Of a stretch of DNA of 64,000 bases, positions 26,598 to 37,044 are shown in pieces. The stretch lies in assembly GCF_007988865.1 (NCBI RefSeq), contig NZ_BJUY01000005.1, positions 1-64,000 of the forward strand, given 5' to 3'. A program made the position numbers and the translations under genes. The stretch comes from Alkalibacterium kapii (GTDB taxonomy: Bacteria; Bacillota; Bacilli; Lactobacillales; Carnobacteriaceae_A). The notes below the pieces were generated by a model that saw only the letters and a list, made by a program, of their open reading frames with translations, was not told where the DNA came from and made no database searches. The first letter of the stretch is position 1; every line of letters starts with the position of its first letter.

Positions 26598-27716
26598 TTA
26601 AACTTCCGCCCACCCACGAGCGATGGCGCGGCTGACGTCCCAGGCGTCCTTGCCGATTTTGTCTGGGGTGTTCACGGTATCGATCAACAGTTTGTAGGTC
26701 CAGTAGAAGTAGCCGTCGCCTTTTTTCCAGGCGTCGACGGAAGCTTGCCACAATTCGTTGTAAAAGGCAGTGACTTCTTCGTCTGTCATGTTCGGCTTGT
26801 TTTTGGCGATATGCTGGTTAAAGAGGCACCACTCGCCAGTCACCACGGGGACATACTGGGAGACCTTTTCGATCTGTGTCCCGATCTGATTCAGGTGAGC
26901 CGTATAATTCTCCAGGTTTTCTTGATCCGGCTTACCGTTGAAGACTAAGTAATGGTGCGTATCGAGCATGACATTGTCAAAAGACCGCTCTTTGAAAAAT
27001 CCTTCCCACTTCTTCAGGTCAAAGCCGTCATGGAACACGATGGTCTTGTCGGAAGGCAGAATCGCACGCAGCCGGTCATACGCTTCCTGGTAAAAGTCAT
27101 AGAGAAAGGCAAACGATATCGGTCCACTGCCTTCAGCGAGTTCCTTGTCTCTCGGTTCGAACTGGTCCTGGGGATCGATGATGTCCCACATCTCAGGGGT
27201 CAGCGGTTCGTTCAACACTTCGATGCCAAAAAGGGCATCATCCGTTTTGTAGCGTTCCGCCAGCCGCGTAAGTACTCCCAGGACGAACTCGACTTCTTCG
27301 GGATGCTGAGCCCACTTGCAGACACCAGAGATCCCACCGTTGTCAAAGGCGTTCTGGCTATACGGCGCTGTGTGCAGATCGATCAGCACTTCAAGGCCAT
27401 ACGCCCGCGCCCAGTTGAATGCTAGGTCCAGTTCGTCCAGACAGCCGATAAAGGGCTCGCGGTCACCGAAGATGAAGTACGGCACCGGGATGCGCACCAC
27501 GTTGAAACCGGCCGCAGCAATCTTGACAAAATCGCCTTCGGTAATAAATGTCGATCGGTGCGTTTTGATTTTCTCTTCGTAAGCCGCTGCATCCATGTCA
27601 TACGCCAAGTAATATTCGTCGTCTGAGGGTGACCGGTCAAACAGCCGCGGCGTCATCCACTTCTCCAAGACCAGCCACGCTCCCAGATTCACCCCTTTGA
27701 TTTTTCCTTCCATCAA
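26598..27716 (-). CDS. GH5 family glucan exo-beta-glucosidase-like enzyme
   Basis: This 372-residue (beta/alpha)8 glycosidase without signal peptide acts inside the cell. The family 5 signatures are NLGAWLVLEKWM at the start, GFNVVRIPVPY, LIDLHTAPYSQN, the acid/base Glu in IEVLNEPLTP and the nucleophile Glu in PVVTGEW. These resemble fungal-type exo-1,3-beta-glucanases (subfamily GH5_9-like). Substrates are probably short beta-glucosides or laminari-oligosaccharides imported by the cell. It is the third gene of an operon with a ROK kinase and a GH1 enzyme. ATG 27713, next to the listed TTG, is an equally good start. No terminator follows; a copy of its last about 143 bp and a terminator lie 5 kb away at 21143-21353. 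Confidence 0.85.
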   Translation of the reverse strand: MMEGKIKGVNLGAWLVLEKWMTPRLFDRSPSDDEYYLAYDMDAAAYEEKIKTHRSTFITEGDFVKIAAAGFNVVRIPVPYFIFGDREPFIGCLDELDLAFNWARAYGLEVLIDLHTAPYSQNAFDNGGISGVCKWAQHPEEVEFVLGVLTRLAERYKTDDALFGIEVLNEPLTPEMWDIIDPQDQFEPRDKELAEGSGPISFAFLYDFYQEAYDRLRAILPSDKTIVFHDGFDLKKWEGFFKERSFDNVMLDTHHYLVFNGKPDQENLENYTAHLNQIGTQIEKVSQYVPVVTGEWCLFNQHIAKNKPNMTDEEVTAFYNELWQASVDAWKKGDGYFYWTYKLLIDTVNTPDKIGKDAWDVSRAIARGWAEV

Positions 27717-27764
27717 CTAACCCGCTCCTTTTTCCAAAAAGTCTCTTCAAGCTATCCCTAAAAT

Positions 27765-29252
<1,488 letters not shown>

Positions 29253-29261
29253 TTAGACAGT

Positions 29262-30170
29262 TTAAACATCTTCGTGCATGCTGGCATAAACGGCGCCCAG
29301 GATGTTGGAATTATTCTTGAAGGTGCAGGTATCAAAAACGAGTTCTTCAAAAACTTGTCCGAAAATAGGCGATACTTTTCTCAGCTCGCCGTACTGCCGC
29401 TTAAGTTCATCCAGAACGATCGGCCGCTCACTGATCCCGCCGCCGATCAGGACTTTTTCCATGTTCAAGATCGCCTGCAGGTTCACTATGAGGTTCAGGA
29501 GTCGTTTTATGTAAGCAGAGAACATGGCATTCAACGTAGGATTATCCTTCCTGCAAATCTCTTCAAAGACCCTCTCGCCGTCATAAGGCTTCTCAAGCTG
29601 CAGCATGTCCCCGCACTTTCCGATGAAATTGACGGCCGACAGCTGATAGCCGATAATCTTTTCTCTATCCGGATTAAAAGGCTCCTGGGTGATAAAACTC
29701 AGCTCCCCGGCCTGAAACGTATTGCCTTGGTGCAGCTTGCCGTCGATGATGATACCGCCACCGACGCCAGTCCCCAAAGTAATGACCAGTCCGTCTTTAA
29801 TCCCTTGCAGGTTCCCCAGCCAGAGTTCGCATAAAGCCGCTGCCTTCCCGTCATTGATGATCGTGCAGCGTTTGCCATAAGTTTCTCTGAAATGCTTATG
29901 GAAGTCGAAATCGTGCAAGTATTTCACCGAACCGCCGAAATAGACAATGCCTTTCTTGGAATCGACTTTCCCCGGCAGACTGATCGCCACCGCTTCGACC
30001 ATTTCTGGATCGAACTGCTTATAGATCCTATCGAGCTGGTCTAAAAAGCTTTCCAACGTGTCCGGTGTATCGACTTTCTGTTTTTGATCCAGTGTCCCGT
30101 CAGCAAACACCCGCGCATATTTGATATTCGTCCCGCCCACATCGATGCCGAGCGTAAAAGTTTGATTCAT
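29262..30170 (-). CDS. ROK-family sugar kinase
   Basis: This 302-residue kinase of the ROK family has the phosphate loop LGIDVGGTNIKYARV at the N-terminus, the catalytic Asp in INDGKAAAL and the second glycine-rich loop VITLGTGVGGGIIIDGK. Instead of the usual C-H-C-C zinc motif it has GNTFQAGELSFI, so the zinc site appears absent, as in beta-glucoside kinases (BglK-type) and some N-acetylmannosamine kinases. Together with the GH1 and GH5 enzymes it probably phosphorylates glucose or beta-glucosides. It is the first gene of the operon, with a cre-like site upstream. Confidence 0.85.
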   Translation of the reverse strand: MNQTFTLGIDVGGTNIKYARVFADGTLDQKQKVDTPDTLESFLDQLDRIYKQFDPEMVEAVAISLPGKVDSKKGIVYFGGSVKYLHDFDFHKHFRETYGKRCTIINDGKAAALCELWLGNLQGIKDGLVITLGTGVGGGIIIDGKLHQGNTFQAGELSFITQEPFNPDREKIIGYQLSAVNFIGKCGDMLQLEKPYDGERVFEEICRKDNPTLNAMFSAYIKRLLNLIVNLQAILNMEKVLIGGGISERPIVLDELKRQYGELRKVSPIFGQVFEELVFDTCTFKNNSNILGAVYASMHEDV

Positions 30171-30217
30171 ATTATCCCTCCAGCTACTTAAGATTTTTAA
30201 GAAAAGTCATGATACAA

Positions 30218-30231
30218 GTATAACGCTTACA
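30218..30231 (-). promoter_or_regulatory. cre-like operator before the beta-glucoside operon
   Basis: TGTAAGCGTTATAC on the minus strand, about 50 bp before the ROK start, matches the CcpA cre consensus with one deviation near its end. It fits catabolite repression of a sugar operon. Confidence 0.5.
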
Positions 30232-30282
30232 CTTCCTTTTTTCTATTTAAATTCGAGTACAAAAAAAATGATTTCATCACGT

Positions 30283-30322
30283 AAAAAAACTTCTAAAGAG
30301 TTGTATGGTCTTTAGAAGTTTT
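30283..30322 (-). terminator. Terminator of the DUF4282 gene
   Basis: AACTTCTAAAG pairs with CTTTAGAAGTT, and a run of seven T follows on the minus strand. Confidence 0.75.
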
Positions 30323-30331
30323 CCAAACCTA

Positions 30332-30592
30332 TTATCTATACCGCATATCCTGCAGTGCTTCATGGATTTTGAAAATCACTATGACGAGTTCACAATTCAC
30401 TCGGATCACTAATGGACCTATGATTAAAATAGCTAATCCTAAAAAAACGGAGTCGCCACTAATTATCGTCGTCAATCCCGATACTATACTTACAGCGAGT
30501 CCAATGTAAAAAATGATTTGTATGATTTTCGGTGTGATCATGGTATCAAAATTAAAGAATGAATCTTTTGGTTTTTCAGCATTATAATTCAC
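30332..30592 (-). CDS. Small DUF4282-like membrane protein
   Basis: This 86-residue protein has a short polar N-terminus (KPKDSFFNFDTMITPKIIQ), two membrane helices (about 24-45 and 48-72) and a short C-terminal tail (IFKIHEALQDMRYR). The FDTMITP...IIQIIFYIG and ELVIVIFKIHE motifs are those of the DUF4282 family, whose role is unknown. It has its own terminator and a purine-rich ribosome binding site (GGAGGAT) before the ATG. Confidence 0.75.
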   Translation of the reverse strand: MNYNAEKPKDSFFNFDTMITPKIIQIIFYIGLAVSIVSGLTTIISGDSVFLGLAILIIGPLVIRVNCELVIVIFKIHEALQDMRYR

Positions 30593-30709
30593 TATAATCC
30601 TCCATATAAGTATCAGTTTCTTTCTATTTTCAGCATTGAACCAACATTAATTGTCATACTCCCCTTCAAACCGCTCCTTCACTTTCCGGTAAATCCTCTC
30701 CAGTCCTTC

Positions 30710-31603
30710 TCAATCCCCATGTATCTCCATGACTGCGATCTCGGCGGCTTCTTCGACGGTGAAGAGGCTGAATGGGAGCTGGAGGCGGTTCATGAGGTCG
30801 ATGAGTTTCGACTTCAGTTCGTCATCAGACAGGTCTTTTTCTGTTTGATACTTCTGGATTTTCTTCGTTATACCAGGGGCCATCTTAGCTTGAGATTCAC
30901 TATACGGGAAGAAGCGATCAGTTTGTGCCTCAAGTTCATCCATATTAAAACCATTAGATAGTCCGCTCAGGTCGATCCGCACGACTTCTGCCAGATAAAT
31001 AAAGGCGGAATCGTCTTTCCCTTCTTCTTCAAGGAACTCGGCCATCGACAGTCGGCAGTTGCGGTACATCCCAAAGTCCGAGTGCTTGTAGTATTTCAGG
31101 CTTTTCTTGTTCATGTATTCCCAGACGATGTCTCTGTATGAAGAACCCGGACTCGCCTTTACTTTCTCATTCAATGTCCAGATATCCAGATCCTCGATGC
31201 TGCGGCGGTGGATATAGGGAATGTGCTCCTCCGCTGAGAGAACGGCCTGCCCTTTATCTGTGAGTTCATACGTCCGGTCACGGAACAAGGTGCTCAGTTC
31301 GTCTTCCGGCACCTCATCGAGCAGACGATGCACGAGTTCATCTTTATTGCCTGATACCTTAAGACCATGCGTGCGCAAGATATCTTTCAAATCTTCCAAC
31401 GTTTCATTGCGGCTAGCCGACTCAACGGATCCCACTTTAAGAAACCCTCTCTTTTTCAGAGACTTCAAGCCTTTATCGACATTTTTCACACCGTAACGGT
31501 ACCACCAGAATTTAGGGAAGCTGTTCTTTTCTATGTAGTAAGTAGGGGCATAGGACAGGAGAAGGACTTCGTGCGGGTATAGGTCTGATTCATTCGGTTT
31601 CAT
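30710..31603 (-). CDS. SAP-domain protein, 5' end probably frameshifted
   Basis: The 297-residue frame contains a SAP motif at about 65-100 (LEDLKDILRTHGLKVSGNKDELVHRL), a DNA/RNA-binding helix-extended-helix often found in phage- and plasmid-related proteins. A preceding YPHEVLLLSYAPTYYIEKNSFPKFWWYRYGV segment is typical of this family in Bacillota. The ATG at 31603 lacks a good ribosome binding site. The frame stays open upstream (..SERRETSDILPVKKWIKRM). A well-placed start behind GAAAGGTGTG is in another frame at 31737 (MSIFGFHKEKASNQ). A single frameshift near 31690-31720 would join them, so the native gene was probably 30710-31737. Confidence 0.65.
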   Translation of the reverse strand: MKPNESDLYPHEVLLLSYAPTYYIEKNSFPKFWWYRYGVKNVDKGLKSLKKRGFLKVGSVESASRNETLEDLKDILRTHGLKVSGNKDELVHRLLDEVPEDELSTLFRDRTYELTDKGQAVLSAEEHIPYIHRRSIEDLDIWTLNEKVKASPGSSYRDIVWEYMNKKSLKYYKHSDFGMYRNCRLSMAEFLEEEGKDDSAFIYLAEVVRIDLSGLSNGFNMDELEAQTDRFFPYSESQAKMAPGITKKIQKYQTEKDLSDDELKSKLIDLMNRLQLPFSLFTVEEAAEIAVMEIHGD

Positions 31604-31922
31604 GCGCTTGATCCATTTCTTTACCGGAAGGATATCCGATGTTTCACGCCGTTCGCTCCTGCTTCTCCTTGAATCCCCTCTCTTCCTATTGGTATCTGAT
31701 TGCTTGCTTTCTCTTTGTGAAAACCAAAAATACTCATGTGTTCACACCTTTCTTTGCTAATACCAATTTTATAAATATCTCTAATTCATTATAATTACTG
31801 GCAAATATTACACTATATATAAGTATTAAATGATAATAATTACAAATAATAGTGTATTCACCTTACCAATCAAAAGTATACCTTTTTTTCAATAGGATTA
31901 CAATATTTTTCACAAGTTAGAC

Positions 31923-31967
31923 AAAAAAAGATCTTTGACACTTAAATATTAAGCGTCAAAGATCTTT
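31923..31967 (-). terminator. Terminator of the serine hydrolase gene
   Basis: AAAGATCTTTGAC pairs with GTCAAAGATCTTT, with a T run on the minus strand. Confidence 0.75.
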
Positions 31968-31978
31968 CTCTCGATAAT

Positions 31979-33256
31979 TTACTGTTCTAATGATTCATAT
32001 ACGGTGTCTGCTATATTTCTTGACAAGGTTCCGGTGCTTCGATATGATCCACTTGGTAATTGCCCATTATTTTGTTTATTGGCAAGCACGATGATCTGTA
32101 AGTCATTGACGGGGTCGAAAACGACTTGAGTGCCTGTAAATCCTGTATGTCCAAAGGCTTCTTCGGGATGACTATACCCCATGTACCAAGATTTATTTAG
32201 TTCCCATCCGTAGCCCTGGCCATAACGCTGCTCAGAAGTAAACTGATCGACAACTTCCGCTGAATAGAGAGTCGTTTTTCCGTAAGACCCCCCGTTGAGC
32301 ATCGTTTGACCTAATATAGCCAAGTCTCGAGCTGTTGAGAACACGCCTGCGTGACCGGCTACGCCTTGATGCGAGTAAAAACTGTTTCCGTCATTCACTT
32401 CGCCAACTAATGTGTAGTCTCTCCAGCCATCAAAGGTATCGGCATCCTCTTCAACGTAATAACCAAAGTTTGGATCATCGACCATTTTGTATTCATAAGG
32501 ATTTCCCCACGAAGTAGCTGCGATGGGACGATTGGTTTTCTCGCTTGCATTGAAGAATGTATTATTCATTTTCAGCGGCTGATAAATCTCGCCTTCCAGG
32601 AATTCGTCTAAGGTTTCATTAGTCACTGCTTCAATCACATACCCTAATGCCATGAAACTAAAATCACTGTATCTTCTGTCTGTTCCTGTTTCATATTCAA
32701 GGGAAAGATCATAGAGATACTCTTTCGCTTCTGAAGTATTACTTGCGTACAGGTAGGTTGGTTCCCAAGGAGTCAGCCCAGACGTATGTGTCAACAAATC
32801 AGCGATCGTGACGTCTTCTTTACCATTTTGTCCAAATTCCGGAATGTAAGTAGCGACCGTTTCGTTGACATCGAGTTTCCCATCAGAAACGAGTTTCATG
32901 ATCCCCTGCGTGGTCCCCATTACTTTGGTGACTGATGCTAAGTCAAACAATGTTTGGTTTGTCATTTTTTTAGGGTTCTTCAGTTCTTCCCCCATGTCAT
33001 AACGCTGAGCATAGCCATAGGCATTTTCAAAGACGATACGTCCGTCTTTGGCCACTAAAACGACAGCCCCGGGGGTCACGTCATTTTCAATGGCTTCTTC
33101 CACTAGAATATCGATTTCAGATAAAGTTTCCTTATCCATATCTGCCTGTTGAGGCGAGCCGTGACTCAGTTTATCGGACGCACCCAAAGCAGTAATTGGC
33201 GACATGAACATCAGACTGACGAGCAAACCTGCTGTTGTAATAAATTTCTTTTTCAA
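31979..33256 (-). CDS. Exported serine hydrolase, beta-lactamase/CubicO family
   Basis: This protein of about 425 residues starts at TTG 33256 behind TAGGAGGAAA. Reading from 33304 would hide the signal peptide, which starts MKKKFITTAGLLVSLMFMSP and ends near TALGAS. The class C beta-lactamase fold is recognisable by the active-site SxxK (LASVTKVMGT), a YSDFSFMALGY segment at the Tyr position, and HTGFTGT in place of KTG. Such proteins act as esterases, D-aminopeptidases or peptidoglycan-related enzymes; the substrate cannot be told. It is located about 100 bp downstream of the yhf operon on the same strand, with its own terminator. Confidence 0.82.
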   Translation of the reverse strand: MKKKFITTAGLLVSLMFMSPITALGASDKLSHGSPQQADMDKETLSEIDILVEEAIENDVTPGAVVLVAKDGRIVFENAYGYAQRYDMGEELKNPKKMTNQTLFDLASVTKVMGTTQGIMKLVSDGKLDVNETVATYIPEFGQNGKEDVTIADLLTHTSGLTPWEPTYLYASNTSEAKEYLYDLSLEYETGTDRRYSDFSFMALGYVIEAVTNETLDEFLEGEIYQPLKMNNTFFNASEKTNRPIAATSWGNPYEYKMVDDPNFGYYVEEDADTFDGWRDYTLVGEVNDGNSFYSHQGVAGHAGVFSTARDLAILGQTMLNGGSYGKTTLYSAEVVDQFTSEQRYGQGYGWELNKSWYMGYSHPEEAFGHTGFTGTQVVFDPVNDLQIIVLANKQNNGQLPSGSYRSTGTLSRNIADTVYESLEQ

Positions 33257-33363
33257 CTTATTTCCTCCTACATCTCTAAGACGACTATCACTCATCGACA
33301 ACAACTAAAAAATCAGTATCCACCCTTTGTCCCTAAGCACCACCTCCAAAAAGGCTTACTGAT

Positions 33364-34575
33364 TTATTTCAACTTACTCAAAAACGACTCGCCGTTTGCC
33401 GGTTTAGCGACTTTAAAGTAGTCGCTGACTGTTGCGGCGACATCAGACATTGTCTCGCGGTTCCCGATCTGCTTGTCCTGCATACCTTTAGAATAGATCA
33501 GCAAAGGAACGCGTTCACGGGTGTGCTGACTGTGGCCGATGGTCGGGTCGTTGCCGTGGTCAGCCATGACGATCAGAATATCATCTTTAGAAAGTTTAGA
33601 AAGCAGCTGACCGATGTTTTTATCGCTGACTTCCAGCCTGTCAGCATAGCGCTCGACATCTTCACCGTGTCCGGCCAGGTCAGTTTCTTGTATATTCAGA
33701 CAGATAAAGCCGTGACTGATTTCATCCACTTGCTTCATCAGCTGGTCAAAGAGATACTGTGAATCCACCCCCGGGAAAAGACGGTCGCTTTTAGTCTGTA
33801 CGATATCAGCGACTTTTCCGATGAGAGAGACATCGATATTTTCTTTATCTAGAATGGTCGGGATCTGGACATTCGGATCGATCCCGTAGCCTAAATGTAC
33901 GACCTGATACCCTTCATCATAGACACCCGACTCCGGTGCATCCACACCTGCAAATCCCCCATCTTTCACTTTCCGCGCGTTGAGTAGATCATCCAATGAA
34001 ACATTTTCACCGCCGAATGTGATGACGCGCGAAACTTTCACGACGTCTCTGACGGCTTTCCCGATTTTTGTTAAGTCTTCAAAAGAAATGATATCCAGAC
34101 ACCCTGAGACATTATAGACCTGTCCCAGATCCGTTTCCAGGTTATCTCCGACAGTCACGCAGTCATTGACGACTAAAATTTTGGGTTCGTTTTTCTCTCC
34201 GACTTCTCTGACTGAATAACCTTGTTCAATTAAGTGTGCTTTGACCCGATCGATCGATGCATTGAATGGCTCATTCAAAGGGATCGGTGGGATCGTCCCC
34301 ATGATCTCTTGATGACCTAGAAATGAATCGGCTCCCTGATGGGACAGGTTAGAGGTTCCCCAGTTCGCCCCTTTTGAAAATGTGAAATCTTTCCACTCTT
34401 CGCCGATAGTATTCATCAATCCCAGTTTTAGTAGATGCGGGATCTTTAAATCGGGCTTATTTTTGATGATATGGAGCGCTGTGTTACTTCCTATGTCCTG
34501 TGCCCTGACTTTTGGTACGTCATCCATGGCACCGACGCCAAAGCTGTCCAGTACGATCACTATAAATTTTCCCAT
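33364..34575 (-). CDS. YhfW-like metalloenzyme (phosphopentomutase-related)
   Basis: This 403-residue protein of the alkaline phosphatase/phosphopentomutase superfamily has its first metal ligand Asp in VLDSFGVGAM, the DIGSNTALHI and SHQGADSFLGHQEIMG motifs, and the second metal cluster in MADHGNDPTIGHSQHTRE. It resembles E. coli YhfW, a homologue of phosphopentomutase of unknown substrate. It is the last gene of a conserved yhf-type operon, one base after yhfX. A phosphosugar isomerisation step is likely by family, but neither substrate nor pathway is known. Confidence 0.82.
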   Translation of the reverse strand: MGKFIVIVLDSFGVGAMDDVPKVRAQDIGSNTALHIIKNKPDLKIPHLLKLGLMNTIGEEWKDFTFSKGANWGTSNLSHQGADSFLGHQEIMGTIPPIPLNEPFNASIDRVKAHLIEQGYSVREVGEKNEPKILVVNDCVTVGDNLETDLGQVYNVSGCLDIISFEDLTKIGKAVRDVVKVSRVITFGGENVSLDDLLNARKVKDGGFAGVDAPESGVYDEGYQVVHLGYGIDPNVQIPTILDKENIDVSLIGKVADIVQTKSDRLFPGVDSQYLFDQLMKQVDEISHGFICLNIQETDLAGHGEDVERYADRLEVSDKNIGQLLSKLSKDDILIVMADHGNDPTIGHSQHTRERVPLLIYSKGMQDKQIGNRETMSDVAATVSDYFKVAKPANGESFLSKLK

Positions 34576-34576
34576 T

Positions 34577-35737
34577 TTAAATCCTTTCCTCCTCGCTGCC
34601 TTGACTGGTATAGATACCTACAAGTTCCGGTTTATTGTCATTCAATCCTTTAACAAGAGCGACCCGACTTCGGGTAACAAAAATCTGCGTACGCGCGGCC
34701 ATAATAGCCGTGGCACCGATCGTCTGCTTCCCATCAATTTCTAGGTAATAATCGATATTGTCGCTCGGGAAAGGTTCGACACTGCTTTCCGTTCGTTTGC
34801 CCTCGTCATCGATCAATACATTTTCAAGATTGCCTCGTGCATAGTAGCCGCCACCGTATACAAATGCACTGTCTTGACTATTGTGTGAGATCTCGCTGAC
34901 ATAAACATAGGCTGGTTTTTCTTCCAGTTCTACTTCCGCGTGCATGGGTGATGTGCCAGACAGGGCATGTCCCGGCTCGCCCTGGGTACCTTCCATTTCT
35001 TTGAATAGAGGCAAGGTTTTAATAGACGTGGCAGATGGGACATTCATCTCTTGGATGTCAAATCCAGATGCCTGCATGCGTTGTTTTGCTTTTTTGAGTG
35101 TCTTTACATTCTGTGTCAACTTGAAGTCTTTCAGTTCTTTGTCATATAAGATACACGGGAAAGAGGTCAAACCTGTAATGTCGCAATGCGCAAAAGACTT
35201 AAGCACATCCATTATTTCGTTCAATTCATCTAGCTGAAATCCGCCGTACTGTCCCGGATACAACGCATCCCCTTCATCGATCACACGAAGCATGATTTTT
35301 TGTTTCATATTCAGTTCTTCTGCGACGGCATTGATCTGTCTCAGTTTCTCTACTGAATAGACGGTGATGTAATCCACGCCATAGGCCATCACTTTCTTGA
35401 TAAAGTGAGTCGGAAGCTGGACAAGATGTCCAACGTTGCCGATGGGGATGTTGTGTTTCATCATGACTTCGGCTTCCCTATAATCGACCACGACGGCTTT
35501 TTTTATACCTGCTTCAATAAGTGTTTCCGCTATTTTTGGGTTGCGGCCGATCTGTTTCGTCATAAAGTATAGCTCGATGTCAAGACTCTTCGCTTTCGCA
35601 GCCATTTTTGTCGCATTTTCTTTTATTTTATCCAGATCGATGACATACGTATCAGGTAATATGATGCCTTGCTGGTGAAGAGAAACAGCATAATCGATCA
35701 ATTCCGGATTGCGCTTCTTTACCATCTCCAAGAACAT
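34577..35737 (-). CDS. YhfX-like PLP enzyme (alanine racemase fold)
   Basis: This 386-residue protein has an N-terminal PLP barrel of the alanine racemase/decarboxylase fold type III. TYVIDLDKIKENATKMAAKAK is the usual strand before the PLP lysine, which would be in YFMTKQIGRNP. The C-terminal beta domain follows (YVYVSEISHNSQDSAFVYGGG). It matches YhfX of E. coli, whose substrate is unknown. Its partner PLP enzyme YhfS is three genes upstream, so the operon probably handles an unusual amino acid or amino sugar. Confidence 0.82.
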   Translation of the reverse strand: MFLEMVKKRNPELIDYAVSLHQQGIILPDTYVIDLDKIKENATKMAAKAKSLDIELYFMTKQIGRNPKIAETLIEAGIKKAVVVDYREAEVMMKHNIPIGNVGHLVQLPTHFIKKVMAYGVDYITVYSVEKLRQINAVAEELNMKQKIMLRVIDEGDALYPGQYGGFQLDELNEIMDVLKSFAHCDITGLTSFPCILYDKELKDFKLTQNVKTLKKAKQRMQASGFDIQEMNVPSATSIKTLPLFKEMEGTQGEPGHALSGTSPMHAEVELEEKPAYVYVSEISHNSQDSAFVYGGGYYARGNLENVLIDDEGKRTESSVEPFPSDNIDYYLEIDGKQTIGATAIMAARTQIFVTRSRVALVKGLNDNKPELVGIYTSQGSEEERI

Positions 35738-35750
35738 GTTATCGTCTCCT

Positions 35751-36104
35751 CTACTGCTTTTCTTGTAACAACGTCACTAAGTGAAGATGGAAATAGCCTT
35801 CTTCGTTGGTTTCAAATTCTGCTGGGGCGAATGCCTTGAGTTCATCCCATAATTCTTTAGCCTGACCGTAATGACTGTCCGACTGGATTTCGGCCAAGAT
35901 CGCATCATCCACACCTTCGATTTTCTCATCGGTGCTTTGACGCGCGGTCGCCATAGCCAAGTGCGTGATCAATACATCTGCGTCATCATCTTCCTCAATG
36001 ATCTTTTTCTTTTTCAGATAAGCCAGAGCTTCCTGTGAGTAGTCATAAGCAACCTGATCGATCACCTTATTTTCTTTTAATAGATCTAGTTTTTCCTGTA
36101 TCAT
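35751..36104 (-). CDS. YhfY-like PRD-type protein
   Basis: This 117-residue helical protein resembles a single PTS regulation domain (PRD): VLITHLAMATARQ has the conserved His followed by a helical region. YhfY of E. coli has the same size and position. It probably acts as a regulatory or scaffold subunit. It lies 13 bp upstream of yhfX and 16 bp downstream of yhfZ. Confidence 0.72.
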   Translation of the reverse strand: MIQEKLDLLKENKVIDQVAYDYSQEALAYLKKKKIIEEDDDADVLITHLAMATARQSTDEKIEGVDDAILAEIQSDSHYGQAKELWDELKAFAPAEFETNEEGYFHLHLVTLLQEKQ

Positions 36105-36120
36105 AGTCGTTCCCCTTTTT

Positions 36121-37044
36121 CTAAAATCGTGGGACCAGCTGTCCCGTCTTCACTTTGTGCTGGATGTCATGCATCTGCTCGATCGAGATGTTCTTTTTGA
36201 ATAAGGACTGGATCATCAGTCGTTCTTTTGAGCAGACGATGACCGCCTCGCTGATACTTGCATGATAGTCTTTCACTGGTATATCCACATAGTTTAGATC
36301 GGTATACCCTTTTTCAATAATTTCATCATAGTTCCAGACACCGGCATCGATCTCTTTTTCCCGGATAGCATGGATCAGCTGGTTGGCTGGATAATTGACA
36401 AGTGTGACTTTTTTACCCTCTGTCAGGTCTTTCGTCAGATGATAATGGTCAAGCGAGTCTTCATCGATACCGATCTTCATACCGTCCTCGATTTCCGTTT
36501 TGTCTTTGTCTGAAAAAATCAGGATATGTTTGGACAGGTAAGTATTCGGTCCAAAGGCTAATGCGATAGCGATTTCTTTACCATTATTGATTTCTTCTTC
36601 TGCCGCAAAGCGTGAAACGACGGCAAAGTCATAGGTTCCGCTTTCTGAGGCTTCGATGCGTTCTTTCGCTCCCCTCAAAAAGGCCAGGTTCAGTTTGATC
36701 TGCTGGTCGTTAAACAGGGTATAAAGCCCGGTCGCCAAGCCTTCATAGAGCTTGGAGTAAGGCAGTGGCATGGTCCCGACCAAGCGATCGGCGTTGGCAA
36801 AGTTCTGCAGTTTTTTGTAGTCGATCTCCTCGAGGAAGGTCCCTAGGTGCCCACGGCTCTTCGTTTTAATGGCTTCTTCTTTTTTTAAAAAAGCCAGTGC
36901 ATTCTGAACGGTCCCGCGAGACAGGTCATATTTCTGCTCGAGCTCATTCATGATGGGCAGACGGTCATTGACGTTCAGTAAATAGATCTCTGATGCAATA
37001 TTTTCGATCGCAATGCCCTTTTTCTTGAAAAATGATTCACTCAT
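36121..37044 (-). CDS. YhfZ-like transcriptional regulator
   Basis: This 307-residue protein has an N-terminal winged helix of GntR type (about 15-70: RLPIMNELEQKYDLSRGTVQNALAFLKKE). A longer domain with a periplasmic-binding-protein-like fold follows (DFAVVSRFAAEEEINN..., GMKIGIDEDSLDHYHLT, IDAGVWNYDEII), which would bind the effector. It is the YhfZ family and is likely to control the operon it sits in. Start ATG 37044 overlaps the yhfS stop by 4 bp. Confidence 0.82.
   Translation of the reverse strand: MSESFFKKKGIAIENIASEIYLLNVNDRLPIMNELEQKYDLSRGTVQNALAFLKKEEAIKTKSRGHLGTFLEEIDYKKLQNFANADRLVGTMPLPYSKLYEGLATGLYTLFNDQQIKLNLAFLRGAKERIEASESGTYDFAVVSRFAAEEEINNGKEIAIALAFGPNTYLSKHILIFSDKDKTEIEDGMKIGIDEDSLDHYHLTKDLTEGKKVTLVNYPANQLIHAIREKEIDAGVWNYDEIIEKGYTDLNYVDIPVKDYHASISEAVIVCSKERLMIQSLFKKNISIEQMHDIQHKVKTGQLVPRF

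Noticed and set aside
27316-27582. Plus-strand frames within the GH5, GH1 and ROK genes
   Set aside because: They are antisense shadows caused by codon bias in the higher-GC beta-glucoside operon; no ribosome binding sites and no recognisable products.
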